Source: Aurantiochytrium sp. KH105 (lineage: Eukaryota; Sar; Bigyra; Thraustochytrida; Thraustochytriidae). From it: 64,000 nt of DNA. Each line of letters starts with the position of its first letter. The first letter of the stretch is position 1. The DNA is taken from NCBI GenBank assembly GCA_003116975.1, contig BGKB01000008.1, positions 434,001 to 498,000 of the forward strand, given 5' to 3'. The notes below the pieces were generated by a model. The model worked only from the letters and a program-made list of their open reading frames with translations, searched no databases and was not told the DNA's origin. The position numbers and the translations under genes are program-made. Positions 1 through 10,963 of this stretch are shown piece after piece.

Positions 1-3000
1 AGCCGTCTCCTTGATCAAGTCCTCGAGCATGAGATCTGCAACCTTGGAAATTACATCCCACTCCTCACGTTCATTATGCGTCCATTCCTCGTCGCGCTCC
101 AACAAGTCCGAGCAAATGACATTCTCCATGCGCTCGTACTCGTCCATCGACCAAAATGGGACAAAGGAGCTCGTGCCCGCACTCGCGCCGGCTGCGCGCA
201 AAAGCGCGCCGCCTTGAGATTCTTCATGGCTCAGTAGTACCGGCACCACACTTGGACCCGACTCGAGGCGATCCCATCGGAGAACTCGACGCAAGACAGA
301 TTCTACGAGCTCTCTCATGGGTGGTACTGGCGCGCGCAGGCGCAATGCCTGCCGGAACGGAATTTGAGCCCAAGCCGGCGTTGGTCCGCCCCCTTCGATT
401 CGAGCCCGCTGACCCGATCGCGATCCAAGCAGGATCTCCTCTAGACTGCTGTTCACCAGGTCAAAGATCATCTTGTTGTTGATCTGGAGGAATTCTGGAT
501 TGTTGTCTTCACGCTCAATGTCAAGGTAAAAGCTGACGTCAAGGGCATCCCCCGTATTCTCGCTTTGAATTTGGGCGGCCTGCTTCCACTCCGCGAGCAT
601 GTCCACGCCGCCGCGCTCCTCGACGACTTCAAACAGCTTGCGCACGTAGCTCTCCGTGTATCCTGTCCAATCATAGAATCCTTCATCCTCGGAGTGCACT
701 TGGTCATTTTCCTCCATCATGGTCGCATCCAAACGATCGTCCTCCACCTCAGGCTGCACTTCCTGCTCGAGTCCTGCTGCATCACTGTGTGCTGCCATGG
801 ATCCTGCGGCATTGTCATCTGTCACGTCTCCAACTTCAAAGTCCTTTGTCTTTTCCTCAACAGCGCGCCTCTCTTTTCCAGACAAGCTTTTAGCAGACGC
901 GGGATCGGCGCCTTCTTGAGCATCGCCTGCACGCCCTCGGGCCTCGGTACCCGACGAGGCCTCGACGTCAGGCGCAGTGCTCCCCACTGCCTGCTGAATG
1001 AGCTCGGGGAGCAGCATTGCAGTGATTTCGTCGGCAAGTTTCGCTTTCCGTGCACGGTTTTCTTCAAATTTCGCAGCGCGTTCGTCCTCGTCGATCGCCA
1101 TCGAGGCGTCATTTCCGGACTCACGCGCATGCGCAAGATCGCTGGCTGCTGCGCCCCGGTCCAGGCCCACCCGGCTCGGTGCTCGCGCGCGTCCCGCGTC
1201 CATCTCGTCAACACTCGCAAAAGAATCTGCGGCGAGGTTCGCAATCATTCCCGCAACTTCCGGGTCTTCCCCTTCATCGAGCTCGGCGCCTTGCAAGAGG
1301 CCATCGTCATCATCATCAACTTCTTCTCCTTCCTTTTCGCCATCGTACTGTGCAGCAGCACCGGCAACGGCGAAATCATTTCTACTCCCATCTCCTTGAA
1401 CGATGACGTCCCGCTCGTCCAGAGTCGCATCCTCGACTTGCGCACCCGGTTTTGCGCGCGGGGAGGCTGCTTCAAGAAGCGCCACGGCAGACTCGTCGAG
1501 TTCATCGTCTTCGTCAACAACGTCCATGCGCGCCCAGTCGTCCGATACGGGAACAGCGTCATCGACGCCAGCTGCAACTCGAGGCGATATTGAGCTGGAA
1601 CCAAACGTATCAGAGTATCCATCATCTCCAGAGGCCGATGTCTCCTCCGCCAACGTCTGTTGTAAGAGGTTGATCTCCTCATCGATGCGCTGGATTTCCT
1701 GCTGCAGGTCGCGCTCCAGCTTTTGTTCGCCCTTGTGCGCCACGCGAAGAGCCTGTTTCTTTTGAAGGGCTTGCAGAGTGGATTTCTTATCGCCAAGAGT
1801 CGTCTTGAGAGTCGCAATTCTCTCGCGCCGTAGCTCCATGCTCTGCTGCATGGCAAGTCCTCGCGACGAGGCTGACTGCGAGCTCGGTGCACTGAGATCC
1901 CGAGGGCTCACCACAGAAGATTGAACGGTATCAGCGCCCGGCGTTGGAACTGGCGCTGACACGGGCCGCGCACCATTCTTGTCGTCATCATCGTTTTCGC
2001 CATCCTCTTCCTCCCCCTCCTCCTCCTCCTCCTCTTCTTCTTCAAAGGTCTCATCATCATAACCCGAAGTTGCTGACCGACCAAGGTCCGATGCGGCAAA
2101 ACTGCGCCCTTTCTCGCTTGAAACAACCGAGGTTTCGTCGACAATCTCCAGAGCATCATCTGCCTCCGCGTCGGAAACAGTGTCCACGGCCGATCGCGTT
2201 TCACCAACCTCATCCTCGATCTCGTCGTCATCCGCCTCCTCGTCAACCTCCTCGTTGTCGCCGTTGTCGGCGTCAAGATTATCCTTTGCAGAAAATGTAG
2301 CATGTGCCTTGCTTTCTGTGGGGAGATCGTTCTCAAAGTCATCCTTGAGCTTGCGTGGCGAGCTTGTTCCGGACCCAACAGGGCTCAAGAGCTCCGCGGA
2401 AATGCCGCGAAGCGCAGCGAGTTTCAGATCAGGAGACATTGGCGAAGGCAAGGCACTCATGAGCGAAGAGGCCGCACGAAGGAAAACAGCATCGCGCTCA
2501 GGGGATGAGAGCGGCGCTTGCAATTGGCCTTGTTTTTGCCGATAAACAGCAGTCTCTTTGTACAGTTGGCTCAGACTTTGTTTGTGTTTGCGGTAATTGA
2601 GCTCTTCCTTGTAGTACGCCTCGTTCAAGGCTGCGCGCTCGCTCTCAATGGAGGCCTTGTTCAATCTAAACACGGTCTCGATCTTACGACGCTCCATCTC
2701 AAGGCTCGCCTCAATTTCGCGCTGCGACGGCATGCGGATATCCTTTGCTCGAGGAGACATTGGAGGACTGTGCGATGATGGAACGAGTGGCGTCGCTCCT
2801 GCAGTCGACGCGCCGAGCAATGAAGACGGGGGATGCGGTTGTGCATCACTTGGCGGATGCGCTCGTGCGGCAGACTGCTCCTTCTTCTTTCTGTCGTGCA
2901 TCCATTGAACCATGAGCTTCTTTTGATGAATGAGCCACTTGAGCTGCTCACGCGTCTTCTCGCGCAGCGCTTTTTCGCGCATACGCAAAAGCTCTTGCTC

Positions 3001-6000
3001 GTGACTGCGTCGGGCCGCTGCGTCTTTGCGGTAGTTGTTTAGCAGCTGCTTGGTAAAGAGTCGAAACGAACCCTCCGAAGCCCCATCGCCTCCGCCAGAA
3101 CGTTCATCGTCAGAGAGACCCTCCTCACGCAAAAAGGACTCATCCGGGACAACCTCGCGCATCACCCGTTTGTCATCGACAGAGAGATGCACATTCAAGA
3201 ACTCGTCATTACGTGACCGTGCGTCAGCATCCAGAACTTCATCTGCGATGCTCGATTCATCGTCGCCGAAGCTCGAGTAAACTTCTCCTGGAGCGGCCGA
3301 TGAAGAATAAACGCTTGGCACTGCATAGGCTGCCTCATCCTCCACCTCCTCGACATCACCATCCTCGTCCACTTCGACTCCGACGTCTTCATCAGGCACA
3401 GACGAAGCTGCGGCAGATGAATCAACTTCATCCTCGACTTCATCCTCGACTTCATCTTCGATCTCATCTTCGATGTGTCCCGATTCACCGTGACGAATGA
3501 CCGAGCGAACTGACATACGCATGCTTGTGCTCTCATGGACCCCACTCGAGCTAAACTCCGTATTGTAGTCCTCCGCATCTTCATCTTCAGATCCATCTTC
3601 ACTGCCGTTGTTGTGCTCGAAATCGTCCTCGTTAACACTTTCGTCCCAGTCTCGTCCAGATGGTGCACCAGTGACGCTCCTTTCACGCGAGTGAGCTCTG
3701 ACTTGTACGGGAATCGGCGAGGTAGAGCGAGTATCGTGTTGCGGCATGGGCGAGGTGGCGTGCGAGGATCGCAATGGCGGCTGCTCTTCTGCCTCGACAG
3801 AAACACTGCGCTGCTCTACTGCAAGGGCGTCGGAACCGACCTCGTGGACAGCTTTTTCCATTGTTTGGACGCTGGACTCGCGACGTTTGGCCAGTTCAAC
3901 GGCAGCTTCTAGCGCAGTGGCGCGAGATTCGGCAGCGCGGATTTGAGCCTGCGCCTCCTCTTGGATGTGCTGCTGAATTTCAGCTGTGCGCGCTTTCACG
4001 AGATCAGAACTGGCTTGTTGGACAGCCGCAACTTTGGCAACCTCCACCGCCTGTCTTCGCTCATCATCCCATTGTTGCATAAGAGCCGCGGTCTCATGCT
4101 GAGCCAAAGAGAGCGCCTGTGCGTGCTCGAGTTCGTTCAGATGTTGGTGTGTTTGTTCCAAGGACTCGAGGAGGTTCACATTGGCCAAAAGCTTTCGGCG
4201 CAGGGTTCCAGGAGACAGTGAGCGAAGCTTTTCTGTGTTGGTTTGCGCCGCATCTGCACGTGCCGTCGGCATCGAGCGTTGGCGCTCGTTTTCATGATTT
4301 AGATTCGCCTCAGCGTCTCGCTCGCTATCACTTTGGCCATTGGTGGATGAAGTTTCGTCCTTGGTGTGAGAGGGGTGGTGTGTCTGGACGGGCTCTCCTG
4401 TTTCCTCCTGCGCCCCTGGCCTTTGCGATGCCGTTGTGAGTAGCACGGGTCGCTCGTCCTCTGCCGGGACTTTCAGCAGCGCATCGTCCCATTTGAGTTC
4501 GGCCTCGCTCGAGACCGAGTCAGCCTCATCGTCGCGACCAGCTTCGTGCTGACCATCATCGTGCTCTTCGAGATCTTCCTTGGCCTCCCCATCATCATGC
4601 CTGGAATCAACAGCATCTTCGTTGCCGCGAGCGGAGACAAGCCCTTCGTCGATGTCCACCAAGCTTGCTTGCAGATGCTCAGCATGTTCATCTTGTTCCT
4701 TGGAGATGACTGGCGTTTTCTGAAGATTGCCAGCGGCCTGCTGGCGCGAGACATAGAGATCTAGAATTCCGTACGTCTTTCTCTTGACGTACTTTTCCAA
4801 ATGATTGGCAACGGGAGCATTGTATCGTGCGGGGGGCGTGGTGTGTCGAGCAGGGGCCGCAGCGGCAAGATTTGATAGAACCGGACCCGCTCGAGTGCTA
4901 GGCGGTAGCGGGTCCCCTGGCCTGCGATTCAAGGCTGGGTCGCGGGCGATTGCTTGCTGCAACATGTCTGCTGCGATGCGCGCGGCGTCATTTTCGAGCA
5001 TGCGCAGCGCGTCCTGAGTGCCGTCTTCCCCAGGTCGATCGTTTTCGGACTGCTCGTCCTCCCCGGCTCCTTCGTAATCGTCTTCGTATTCTTCAGCAGA
5101 ATCATCGGCGCCTTTTGCCAAGGACTTTTCGGTGCGCGTCTTGGATGCATCGTTCTCTACGAAGTCCTCCGGGATGGAGATTTCCGATAGCTTGCCAATT
5201 CCAGGCAGAGGAATTGAACCGTTTTGTTCCAACCTGAAGTGTTGCTTGAGCTGGAGATCATCAAGACGAGCGCTTGCGGCTGCTGCGGCAACATTGAGCT
5301 GCGCAATTCTTTCGTCTGTACTCGACGACCCCGACATTGCGGACTTGGCCTGCACAAGCATTTTTTTCGCTACTTGTTGCGCGGCGGCCCGGACGGCCTC
5401 CATGGCGGCTGGGCTAAGCCCACTGCCATCACTCGTTTCCGCATCACCCTCGGAGGACTCTGATTCATAAGAACGCATCGATTGGTCGTGCGGATTATCA
5501 CTTGCGCTGTCGTCTTCATCGTTTGCCGCTGTCGCGAGAACATTGGATTTGTTAGTTGCGAACTTTTCTTTTGCCGAAGTGCAGTCCATCATAAATGCCT
5601 CATGGTCGAGAATCATGTCTTGACGGGGCTTGAGGGCTTTGCCCATGCGAGGGGAGCGCGAGGTTTCAATCCGAGATGGGCTGGACACATTGGTGCGACG
5701 GCTGCGCCGGTTTGGTGGGCCAGCAGTAAGTGCGACCCGGTCTTTTGCACCGTTTGACCTGCGGGTGTGCGCAAGCGTGCGCTGCTCCAACTCGCGGAGC
5801 TGTTCGAGTTTGCGGCGTTTCTCCTCGTCACGACGTTGCTGCATCTCGAGTTCTTGCTGCTTGCGCAAGGCTCGCTGCTTGCGCATGAATGCCTGGACCT
5901 GTCGACGCTCGTCATCGCTAACGGCCCGTTGCGAGTGCGTGCCAACAACAACGTCTTCATGACGCTCTACTCGAGCAGGAGCAGGAATGCGTGCCACTGC

Positions 6001-6852
6001 GGGGAGAGGTGGCTTGCTTGGCTGCAGAACTGCCGCGTGCTGCGGTGCACGAGATTTTCTCTTGGCACGACGTACGCGGGGCACGGCGGGTTTTCGAGCA
6101 TGCGGGTCTAATGTCGCTTCGCGACGAGTCTCGGCGTCGCCCGGCCGCAGGTTAAAGTTCGCATTCTGGTTCTGCTCGCGCCGCCTGGCATGATCACGCA
6201 CGGCGCACGAGGCTTTGCTCTCTGTATCGAGGTACGTGCTGCTCACGAGGCGAGGACGAACTTGAAGCTGGGCGTCCCGCTCCGGGATGGATCCCATTCC
6301 CTGCCTTGCGCTGTCGGCATGGTCAACGAGGCGGTTCCCGCGGCGGATGGCGTCGGCCTGGTGTGCAAGAAAATTATGCTGTCGCGCCTCGAGCTCCTGG
6401 CGCTCGAGGACGGCGCGTTTGGCGTCTTTGCGCGCTTTCCGCAGCGCCTCTTTGGCACGGGCGCGGGTGGCCGCCTCCTTGTCGCTCCTCGCGGCCCTGG
6501 CCTGGCGGCGCTGCTCTTGGCCCGCGCGCAACCGCCGGGCCTCTTCACTTTTCCTCTTGGCGCGCGCCGCCCTCACGCGCGCCGCCGCGACCCGGGTCGC
6601 GGCGGCGGTGGTGTCGGAGCGAGGCGCGGGTCTCCCCGCCTCCATTGCCCTCGGCCCCGCCGGCGCGCGCGGCCGCCGCGCCCGGGCCTCGTCGTCCAGG
6701 TCGCCGCCCATGTCGCCGGCGTCGCCCGCGCCGCCGCCATCATCATCATCCTCGCCATGCCGCCGCCACGCCCGGCCCAGGAACTCGCGCGGCCGCGCGC
6801 GCACGGAGACGTCCTCGTCGAAGACGCGCCGCGCGCGCACGCGCTGCGCCAT
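1..6852 (-). CDS. CEP350-like coiled-coil protein with DUF4378 domain, C-terminus off left edge
   Basis: The minus strand is open without a stop from the ATG at 6852-6850 to the left edge (2284 codons); a stop lies just upstream at about 6924, so this is the first in-frame ATG. The N-terminus is Arg-rich with an Asp run (about residues 35-38). Then come Glu/Gln/Arg/Lys-rich coiled-coil stretches (about 6360-6600 and 5760-5930), acidic low-complexity blocks (EDEVEDEV type near 3420-3470, a Glu run near 2010-2040), a central coiled coil (2560-3050) and another at 1660-1860. Translation of 1-690 fits DUF4378: DWTGYTESYVRKLF, then IFDLVNSSLEEIL, then a segment with W and ISKVADLMLEDLI. This domain ends the human centrosomal protein CEP350 and some plant microtubule-associated proteins. 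Centrosome or basal-body function is inferred from that. No CAP-Gly is visible in the window; it could lie beyond the edge. Confidence 0.72.
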   Translation of the reverse strand, partial: MAQRVRARRVFDEDVSVRARPREFLGRAWRRHGEDDDDGGGAGDAGDMGGDLDDEARARRPRAPAGPRAMEAGRPAPRSDTTAAATRVAAARVRAARAKRKSEEARRLRAGQEQRRQARAARSDKEAATRARAKEALRKARKDAKRAVLERQELEARQHNFLAHQADAIRRGNRLVDHADSARQGMGSIPERDAQLQVRPRLVSSTYLDTESKASCAVRDHARRREQNQNANFNLRPGDAETRREATLDPHARKPAVPRVRRAKRKSRAPQHAAVLQPSKPPLPAVARIPAPARVERHEDVVVGTHSQRAVSDDERRQVQAFMRKQRALRKQQELEMQQRRDEEKRRKLEQLRELEQRTLAHTRRSNGAKDRVALTAGPPNRRSRRTNVSSPSRIETSRSPRMGKALKPRQDMILDHEAFMMDCTSAKEKFATNKSNVLATAANDEDDSASDNPHDQSMRSYESESSEGDAETSDGSGLSPAAMEAVRAAAQQVAKKMLVQAKSAMSGSSSTDERIAQLNVAAAAASARLDDLQLKQHFRLEQNGSIPLPGIGKLSEISIPEDFVENDASKTRTEKSLAKGADDSAEEYEDDYEGAGEDEQSENDRPGEDGTQDALRMLENDAARIAADMLQQAIARDPALNRRPGDPLPPSTRAGPVLSNLAAAAPARHTTPPARYNAPVANHLEKYVKRKTYGILDLYVSRQQAAGNLQKTPVISKEQDEHAEHLQASLVDIDEGLVSARGNEDAVDSRHDDGEAKEDLEEHDDGQHEAGRDDEADSVSSEAELKWDDALLKVPAEDERPVLLTTASQRPGAQEETGEPVQTHHPSHTKDETSSTNGQSDSERDAEANLNHENERQRSMPTARADAAQTNTEKLRSLSPGTLRRKLLANVNLLESLEQTHQHLNELEHAQALSLAQHETAALMQQWDDERRQAVEVAKVAAVQQASSDLVKARTAEIQQHIQEEAQAQIRAAESRATALEAAVELAKRRESSVQTMEKAVHEVGSDALAVEQRSVSVEAEEQPPLRSSHATSPMPQHDTRSTSPIPVQVRAHSRERSVTGAPSGRDWDESVNEDDFEHNNGSEDGSEDEDAEDYNTEFSSSGVHESTSMRMSVRSVIRHGESGHIEDEIEDEVEDEVEDEVDSSAAASSVPDEDVGVEVDEDGDVEEVEDEAAYAVPSVYSSSAAPGEVYSSFGDDESSIADEVLDADARSRNDEFLNVHLSVDDKRVMREVVPDESFLREEGLSDDERSGGGDGASEGSFRLFTKQLLNNYRKDAAARRSHEQELLRMREKALREKTREQLKWLIHQKKLMVQWMHDRKKKEQSAARAHPPSDAQPHPPSSLLGASTAGATPLVPSSHSPPMSPRAKDIRMPSQREIEASLEMERRKIETVFRLNKASIESERAALNEAYYKEELNYRKHKQSLSQLYKETAVYRQKQGQLQAPLSSPERDAVFLRAASSLMSALPSPMSPDLKLAALRGISAELLSPVGSGTSSPRKLKDDFENDLPTESKAHATFSAKDNLDADNGDNEEVDEEADDDEIEDEVGETRSAVDTVSDAEADDALEIVDETSVVSSEKGRSFAASDLGRSATSGYDDETFEEEEEEEEEGEEEDGENDDDDKNGARPVSAPVPTPGADTVQSSVVSPRDLSAPSSQSASSRGLAMQQSMELRRERIATLKTTLGDKKSTLQALQKKQALRVAHKGEQKLERDLQQEIQRIDEEINLLQQTLAEETSASGDDGYSDTFGSSSISPRVAAGVDDAVPVSDDWARMDVVDEDDELDESAVALLEAASPRAKPGAQVEDATLDERDVIVQGDGSRNDFAVAGAAAQYDGEKEGEEVDDDDDGLLQGAELDEGEDPEVAGMIANLAADSFASVDEMDAGRARAPSRVGLDRGAAASDLAHARESGNDASMAIDEDERAAKFEENRARKAKLADEITAMLLPELIQQAVGSTAPDVEASSGTEARGRAGDAQEGADPASAKSLSGKERRAVEEKTKDFEVGDVTDDNAAGSMAAHSDAAGLEQEVQPEVEDDRLDATMMEENDQVHSEDEGFYDWTGYTESYVRKLFEVVEERGGVDMLAEWKQAAQIQSENTGDALDVSFYLDIEREDNNPEFLQINNKMIFDLVNSSLEEILLGSRSGQRARIEGGGPTPAWAQIPFRQALRLRAPVPPMRELVESVLRRVLRWDRLESGPSVVPVLLSHEESQGGALLRAAGASAGTSSFVPFWSMDEYERMENVICSDLLERDEEWTHNEREEWDVISKVADLMLEDLIKETA

Positions 6853-7959
6853 CCCGCCGCCGCCCTGCGCGAGCCTCGCGATCTGCCTCGCCGAGCGCCG
6901 CGGGAAAAAAACGTTCTCTTTCCTCGCTCACAGTCAGTCGACCATGTACTGCAAGACTAGCCTCGCGAAGACCCGGGTATAGTATGGTACAGTAGAATCG
7001 CAGAATGAGGGACGAATTCCAGGCCGAGGCAGGGACGAACTCAGAAGCAGCACAGCTGGCCGCGGCGATGGGGACTTGCAGAGGCTGTGCTTGGTGGAAG
7101 GCTTGAAGGCTCGGGGGTTCGGGCTTGTGGAGCTCAAGAGGTGACTGGCAGTCGATGAGAGGCAGGAGTGCGTTTTTGGGGGGGAGGGGGTTTAGATGTA
7201 GATTTCGTTGGGGGAAATATGCTGACTTGAGGACGAACGGAGGAGACTTGACGGCTCGCGGAGCCCGCGATGCCACGCTCTGAAAGGGTGTGACCGAGCG
7301 TAAGATTGAAATGGGGTGCTTGAGCTCAGGTTTGCTTGAAATTGAAGATGGTAGGTTTGTTGGGCTTGTCTCATCTGCTTTTTACAGCCACTGAGGAGCA
7401 CGCTTTCGCTCCGTCGGGGATGGCCATAGCTTGTCGTACAGAAAAGAGCAGTAATCATCTAGGCTCAGGCCTATCCATTTGGTCGACCACTTAACTCTTG
7501 GGAGAGGAGCGGGGAGGAAAGGAAAGAACAGTTAATAGTTCTGTTCGTTGTCAGATTCTTGGAGCGCGACCAGAACGGTCTCCTATGCAATACCGAGAGT
7601 AAAGAAACGAAGCCCAAGAGGACGACTGCCTGGACCCACCAATGCAGGGAGGAGGATCCATCAAGACCTGTTCCAGTCTCTCCCACTTCTCCCTCCATTC
7701 GCCAATCGCAATCGCATTCTCCTCCCCAGGGCCCAAGCAATGCCCCAAAAGCCTGAGAAGTAAAGGGTCAAAGGACTCTCGCTTGCGACCTCGACCTCGA
7801 GTGGCGCGACCTCGACCTTGACCTCGAGTGTTCACGCGCGCGCAGGACGTCTGCGCTTTGCGGCAGAGCAAGCAGAAAGTTCTCGCGCGCGCACGCGCGG
7901 GGCTGGGGGCCGGGTTCTGTTGGCTGGTGGAGAGCGAAAAGGCGCCCTCGACCGAGACC
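6853..7959. other. Divergent intergenic region between the CEP350-like and YVH1-like genes
   Basis: The two genes face away from each other across about 1.1 kb. Short open frames here (for example 7192-7458 minus) are Ser/Arg-rich with no family signature. The plus frame is open upstream of 7960 back to a GTG at 7828, but its translation there resembles no protein family. Probably 5' UTRs and promoters of both genes; no defined element was found. Confidence 0.5.
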
Positions 7960-8895
7960 ATGGAGACCGAGAGCCCTGCGCCCGAGACCGCTGAGCAAGC
8001 GGAGGAGGCTCGCGTGACAGTGTACTGCTGCCAGCGGTGCCGCTGCGCGCTGTTCACGTCGAGACAGCTGAGCTCGCAGCACGCCACGGGCCAGCACGAC
8101 TTTGGCTACTTTAAGCGCGTCAAGGACAGCGGAACGCTTGGCAAGGACTGCAGCTCGCTGTTCTTGTCAGAACCCAACGAGTGGATGAGCGCGCTCGCCA
8201 TGGCGGACGAGGTGGTCGGCAAGCTCAATTGCCCCAAGTGTGGCCATCGCGTCGGCAGTTTTGCCTGGGCGGGCTCCCAATGCAGCTGCGGTACGTGGAT
8301 TGTGCCTGCAATTCAGGTCCCTCTCAGCAAGGTGGACCCGCGCGAAATCTCCTTGGACGCGATACCTGCGCACTGCGCTGACCTCAAGGTGCCAGAGACT
8401 GTCGATGAAGGGCTAGGAGATAACAAAGAATCAGGAGAAGATGAAGACGAGACAAACCTTGCGGCGCAGTCATTTCAGGATGCGGCTGCAAAAGCTTCGG
8501 CAGAAGCACGAGACCCGCGTGAGCTCGCACACGAAAAGTGGATCAACCTCGTCAACAAGGGCGCTGTGGAAGAAGCCATGGGCCTTGTTGACCAAACAGA
8601 GTGCTCGATGACCACTGTGCAAAAGAAGATTTTTGACGGGCCCGTCAAGTTGGGCAAGGTTGTCCGTGCGTCAACAGCCAAACTTCAGGGCCGTATTACG
8701 ATTGAAGCGCCAGGCGCCGTAGCGATGCCTGCGCCTTCGCAAGCGACACGGATCATATTTAGTGTGGATGGTATTGAAGGACGCTTTGGTGAGGCTATTT
8801 CGTGGGCGCCGGAGACGTCTGCAGACGGACTAAAGGTTCAGCATGTCATGCGAGTCAAGGACCCCAGCGACGCTTATTTGCATGGCCAGCGATGA
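7960..8895 (+). CDS. YVH1/DUSP12-type zinc-binding domain protein lacking the phosphatase domain
   Basis: 311 residues from the ATG at 7960. Residues about 20-125 match the C-terminal zinc domain of YVH1/DUSP12: a Cys cluster at 23-29 (YCCQRCRC), C64 followed by LFLSEPNEWM, then CPKCGHRVGSFAW (C91, C94) and CSCGTWIVPA (C108, C110), then SKVD. In yeast Yvh1 this zinc domain, not the phosphatase, supports 60S assembly by helping release Mrt4 from pre-ribosomes. No dual-specificity phosphatase motif (HCxxGxxR) is present here or in the upstream 500 bases. An acidic linker follows (about 150-165), then about 130 residues I do not recognise. The next gene, converging from the right, is RPL5, another 60S factor. 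The zinc domain assignment is strong; a role in ribosome assembly is inferred. Confidence 0.75.
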   Translation: METESPAPETAEQAEEARVTVYCCQRCRCALFTSRQLSSQHATGQHDFGYFKRVKDSGTLGKDCSSLFLSEPNEWMSALAMADEVVGKLNCPKCGHRVGSFAWAGSQCSCGTWIVPAIQVPLSKVDPREISLDAIPAHCADLKVPETVDEGLGDNKESGEDEDETNLAAQSFQDAAAKASAEARDPRELAHEKWINLVNKGAVEEAMGLVDQTECSMTTVQKKIFDGPVKLGKVVRASTAKLQGRITIEAPGAVAMPAPSQATRIIFSVDGIEGRFGEAISWAPETSADGLKVQHVMRVKDPSDAYLHGQR

Positions 8896-9368
8896 CTGGG
8901 TTTGCAAACAAGTTCATACAAGGATTCGGCTTGTGTGGATGTGAGAGCTGGGAGATAGTGTGTGCCGTGGCAACGTCAACGTCAAGATTTTGCCCCCGGC
9001 CTTATTCCAATCCTAACGAAAGCTGCACGCCTGGTCTAGAAAGTAAGCCAGGAGAGCCCAACAGTCCATTGCGCTAGACGTGGTAAGGTGGCTTGGAGCG
9101 GCGTTGCGGCCGAAAAGAGTCCTGTCATCTCGTCGGTGGGTCGATGCAAAGCGAGTGCATGACCGGAACCTTTGAATCGACCATCAAAGTCACTCCTATG
9201 CCAGCCATGCATTTCCACTTTGTTGTACAAGATGATGAGTGCAGAACCCCCGTTGTTGAACGAGTCAGTTAGTCAGTCCTATAGTCAATCAAATGAATGA
9301 TAGATGAATCGTTTTGTGAAAAAAAGAGAAGAAAATCAATAAGTGGGCGAATGCACAAGGCATCGCAT
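8896..9368. other. Convergent intergenic region, YVH1-like / RPL5
   Basis: Two 3' ends meet here. No coding signal, repeat or RNA gene was recognised in about 470 bases; presumably both 3' UTRs. Confidence 0.5.
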
Positions 9369-10751
9369 TTACTCGTCGTCCTCCTCCTCCTCGTCGTCCT
9401 CGTCCTCGTCTTCGCTCTCCTCCATGGCAGCAATCTTGTCGAGCTTGGCCTGGATCGAAGCATCGCGCTCCTCCTTGGTCTTGCGGCGGGGGTGCTGGTA
9501 CTTCTTGTCGTGGGTGGCGTTCTTCTCGCGCTCCTTCTTGGACTCGGCGTGCTTGTAGCTCGGGTCCTCGCGGATGGCCTTGTGCACGGCAAGCCACATC
9601 TCCTCAAGGTCGTCGGCGCCGACGCCAGCCTTGACGTACGAGCCAAAGCGCTCCTCAAGGGTCTTGGTGCCGGACTCCTCGTCTTCCTGCTCGAGGATGC
9701 GCATGTACTCGGCAATGTTCTCGGCGAAGATGAGCTCCTTGTGGACCGAAGCGTCGTACTCCTTCTCATCGGGGTCGTAGCCGGGGAACTTCTTGTGGTT
9801 GTGGGGGATATCGAGACCAGCGTCCGAAGCACCCTTGAGCACGCCAAAGATCTTGGCGCCGAGGCTGGTGCGGGCAAGACCGACATCGAGGTTCACGCGG
9901 AGGGGGCGGCGGTCCTCATCGAGCTCGTCGACGTAAAAGGTACGCTTGCCAAAGGACACAGACATGATCTCGCCAGTCACCTCATCCTCCTCGTCGTCAC
10001 CGACACCAGTGTACTGCTCAAAGAGGCCAACCTTCTTGAGGGCACGGCGGCCGCACAGAAGGCCGGTCGCGTACGCGGCGGCGTAGTTCTTGAAGCCAGC
10101 CTTGCAGCCGAAGCGCTCGAGCTCGAGCGAGTAGGCCGAGGCAAGGATGTGGTCACCGGCAATGGTGGAGTAGACGACCTGGGCGATCACCTGCTTGTTG
10201 GTGATGCGGGCCACAAGGCGGTACTTGGCGGCATTGTACTTGTTCTTGGCCTGCTTAACGAGGCGCTTGCGCTGGTAGTAGTCCGTGAGGCCTGCTCGGC
10301 GACGGCGGAACTTCACCTGGCTGTGCGTTGGAATGAGTCAAGCGAGTAGGCAAAAAATACATACGTGCGTGCGTGCGTGCGTGTGTCAGTCAGTCATTCG
10401 AGCGATTCCTTTATACGTTTCCTCTTTCTCTCCGCTCCTCTCCTCCTCCAAACAAGTCGTCCATCCTTTTTTGGTGTCATCGGGTGCATCATTCTTGGTG
10501 ACCTTCTGCAAACCGCCGCGACCGCCGTCACGCGTGCATCCTTTCGAGCGCCTGCACGCGACCCATCGAGCGCGCTCGCGCGCCGCCCTCAGGACCAGAC
10601 ATCCATCCATCCATTCCATCCTCATCATCATCATCCCGCCGCGCGACGCTTTTCCGCGCCTCGCGACGCTCCGCTCCGCTCCGCTGCGCTCCGCGCCCAC
10701 TTACTAGCGCGAGTAGTACGCATTGGTCTTCTGCTTCTTCACGAAGGGCAT
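9369..10751 (-). CDS. RPL5: 60S ribosomal protein L5 (uL18), two exons
   Basis: Exon 1 is 10705-10751 (start MPFVKKQKTNAYYSR) and exon 2 is 9369-10320. The 384-bp intron has donor GTAAGT and an acceptor ending CAG; joining them completes a TAC codon and gives the family junction SRYQVKFRRRR. The product is 332 aa, against about 297 in animals; the excess is mostly an acidic Glu/Asp tail (last 15 residues). Typical L5 blocks are present: GLTDYYQRKRLV, KYRLVARITNK, NYAAAYATGLL, FGVLKGASDAGLDIPH. L5 binds 5S rRNA with L11 in the 60S central protuberance and travels as the 5S RNP during assembly. An intron after only 15 codons, and a telomere-repeat-like motif upstream (10964-10976), are common in ribosomal protein genes. 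Confidence 0.97.
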
Positions 10752-10963
10752 CGTGCCTGCCTCCTGCTGCCGCTGCTGCTGCTGCTGCGCTGCTCCTCGA
10801 ACAAGCTCTGCCCCGCCGCCCTCCCTCTCCTTCCCTCCTTCCCCTCCCCTCCCCTCCTCCTCGCCCGCCCTCTCTCTCTCTGCCTGCCGCCCTCGCTTTG
10901 CGTGGCTCCGCCGCCACCGGCCCGCCTTCCCCGCGTTCCCCGCCCCCGCGCGCACGGGGACGT

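Noticed and set aside
565-1593. 342-codon plus-strand frame
   Set aside because: Antisense to the open 2284-codon CEP350-like frame; composition Arg/His/Ser-rich with no family match.
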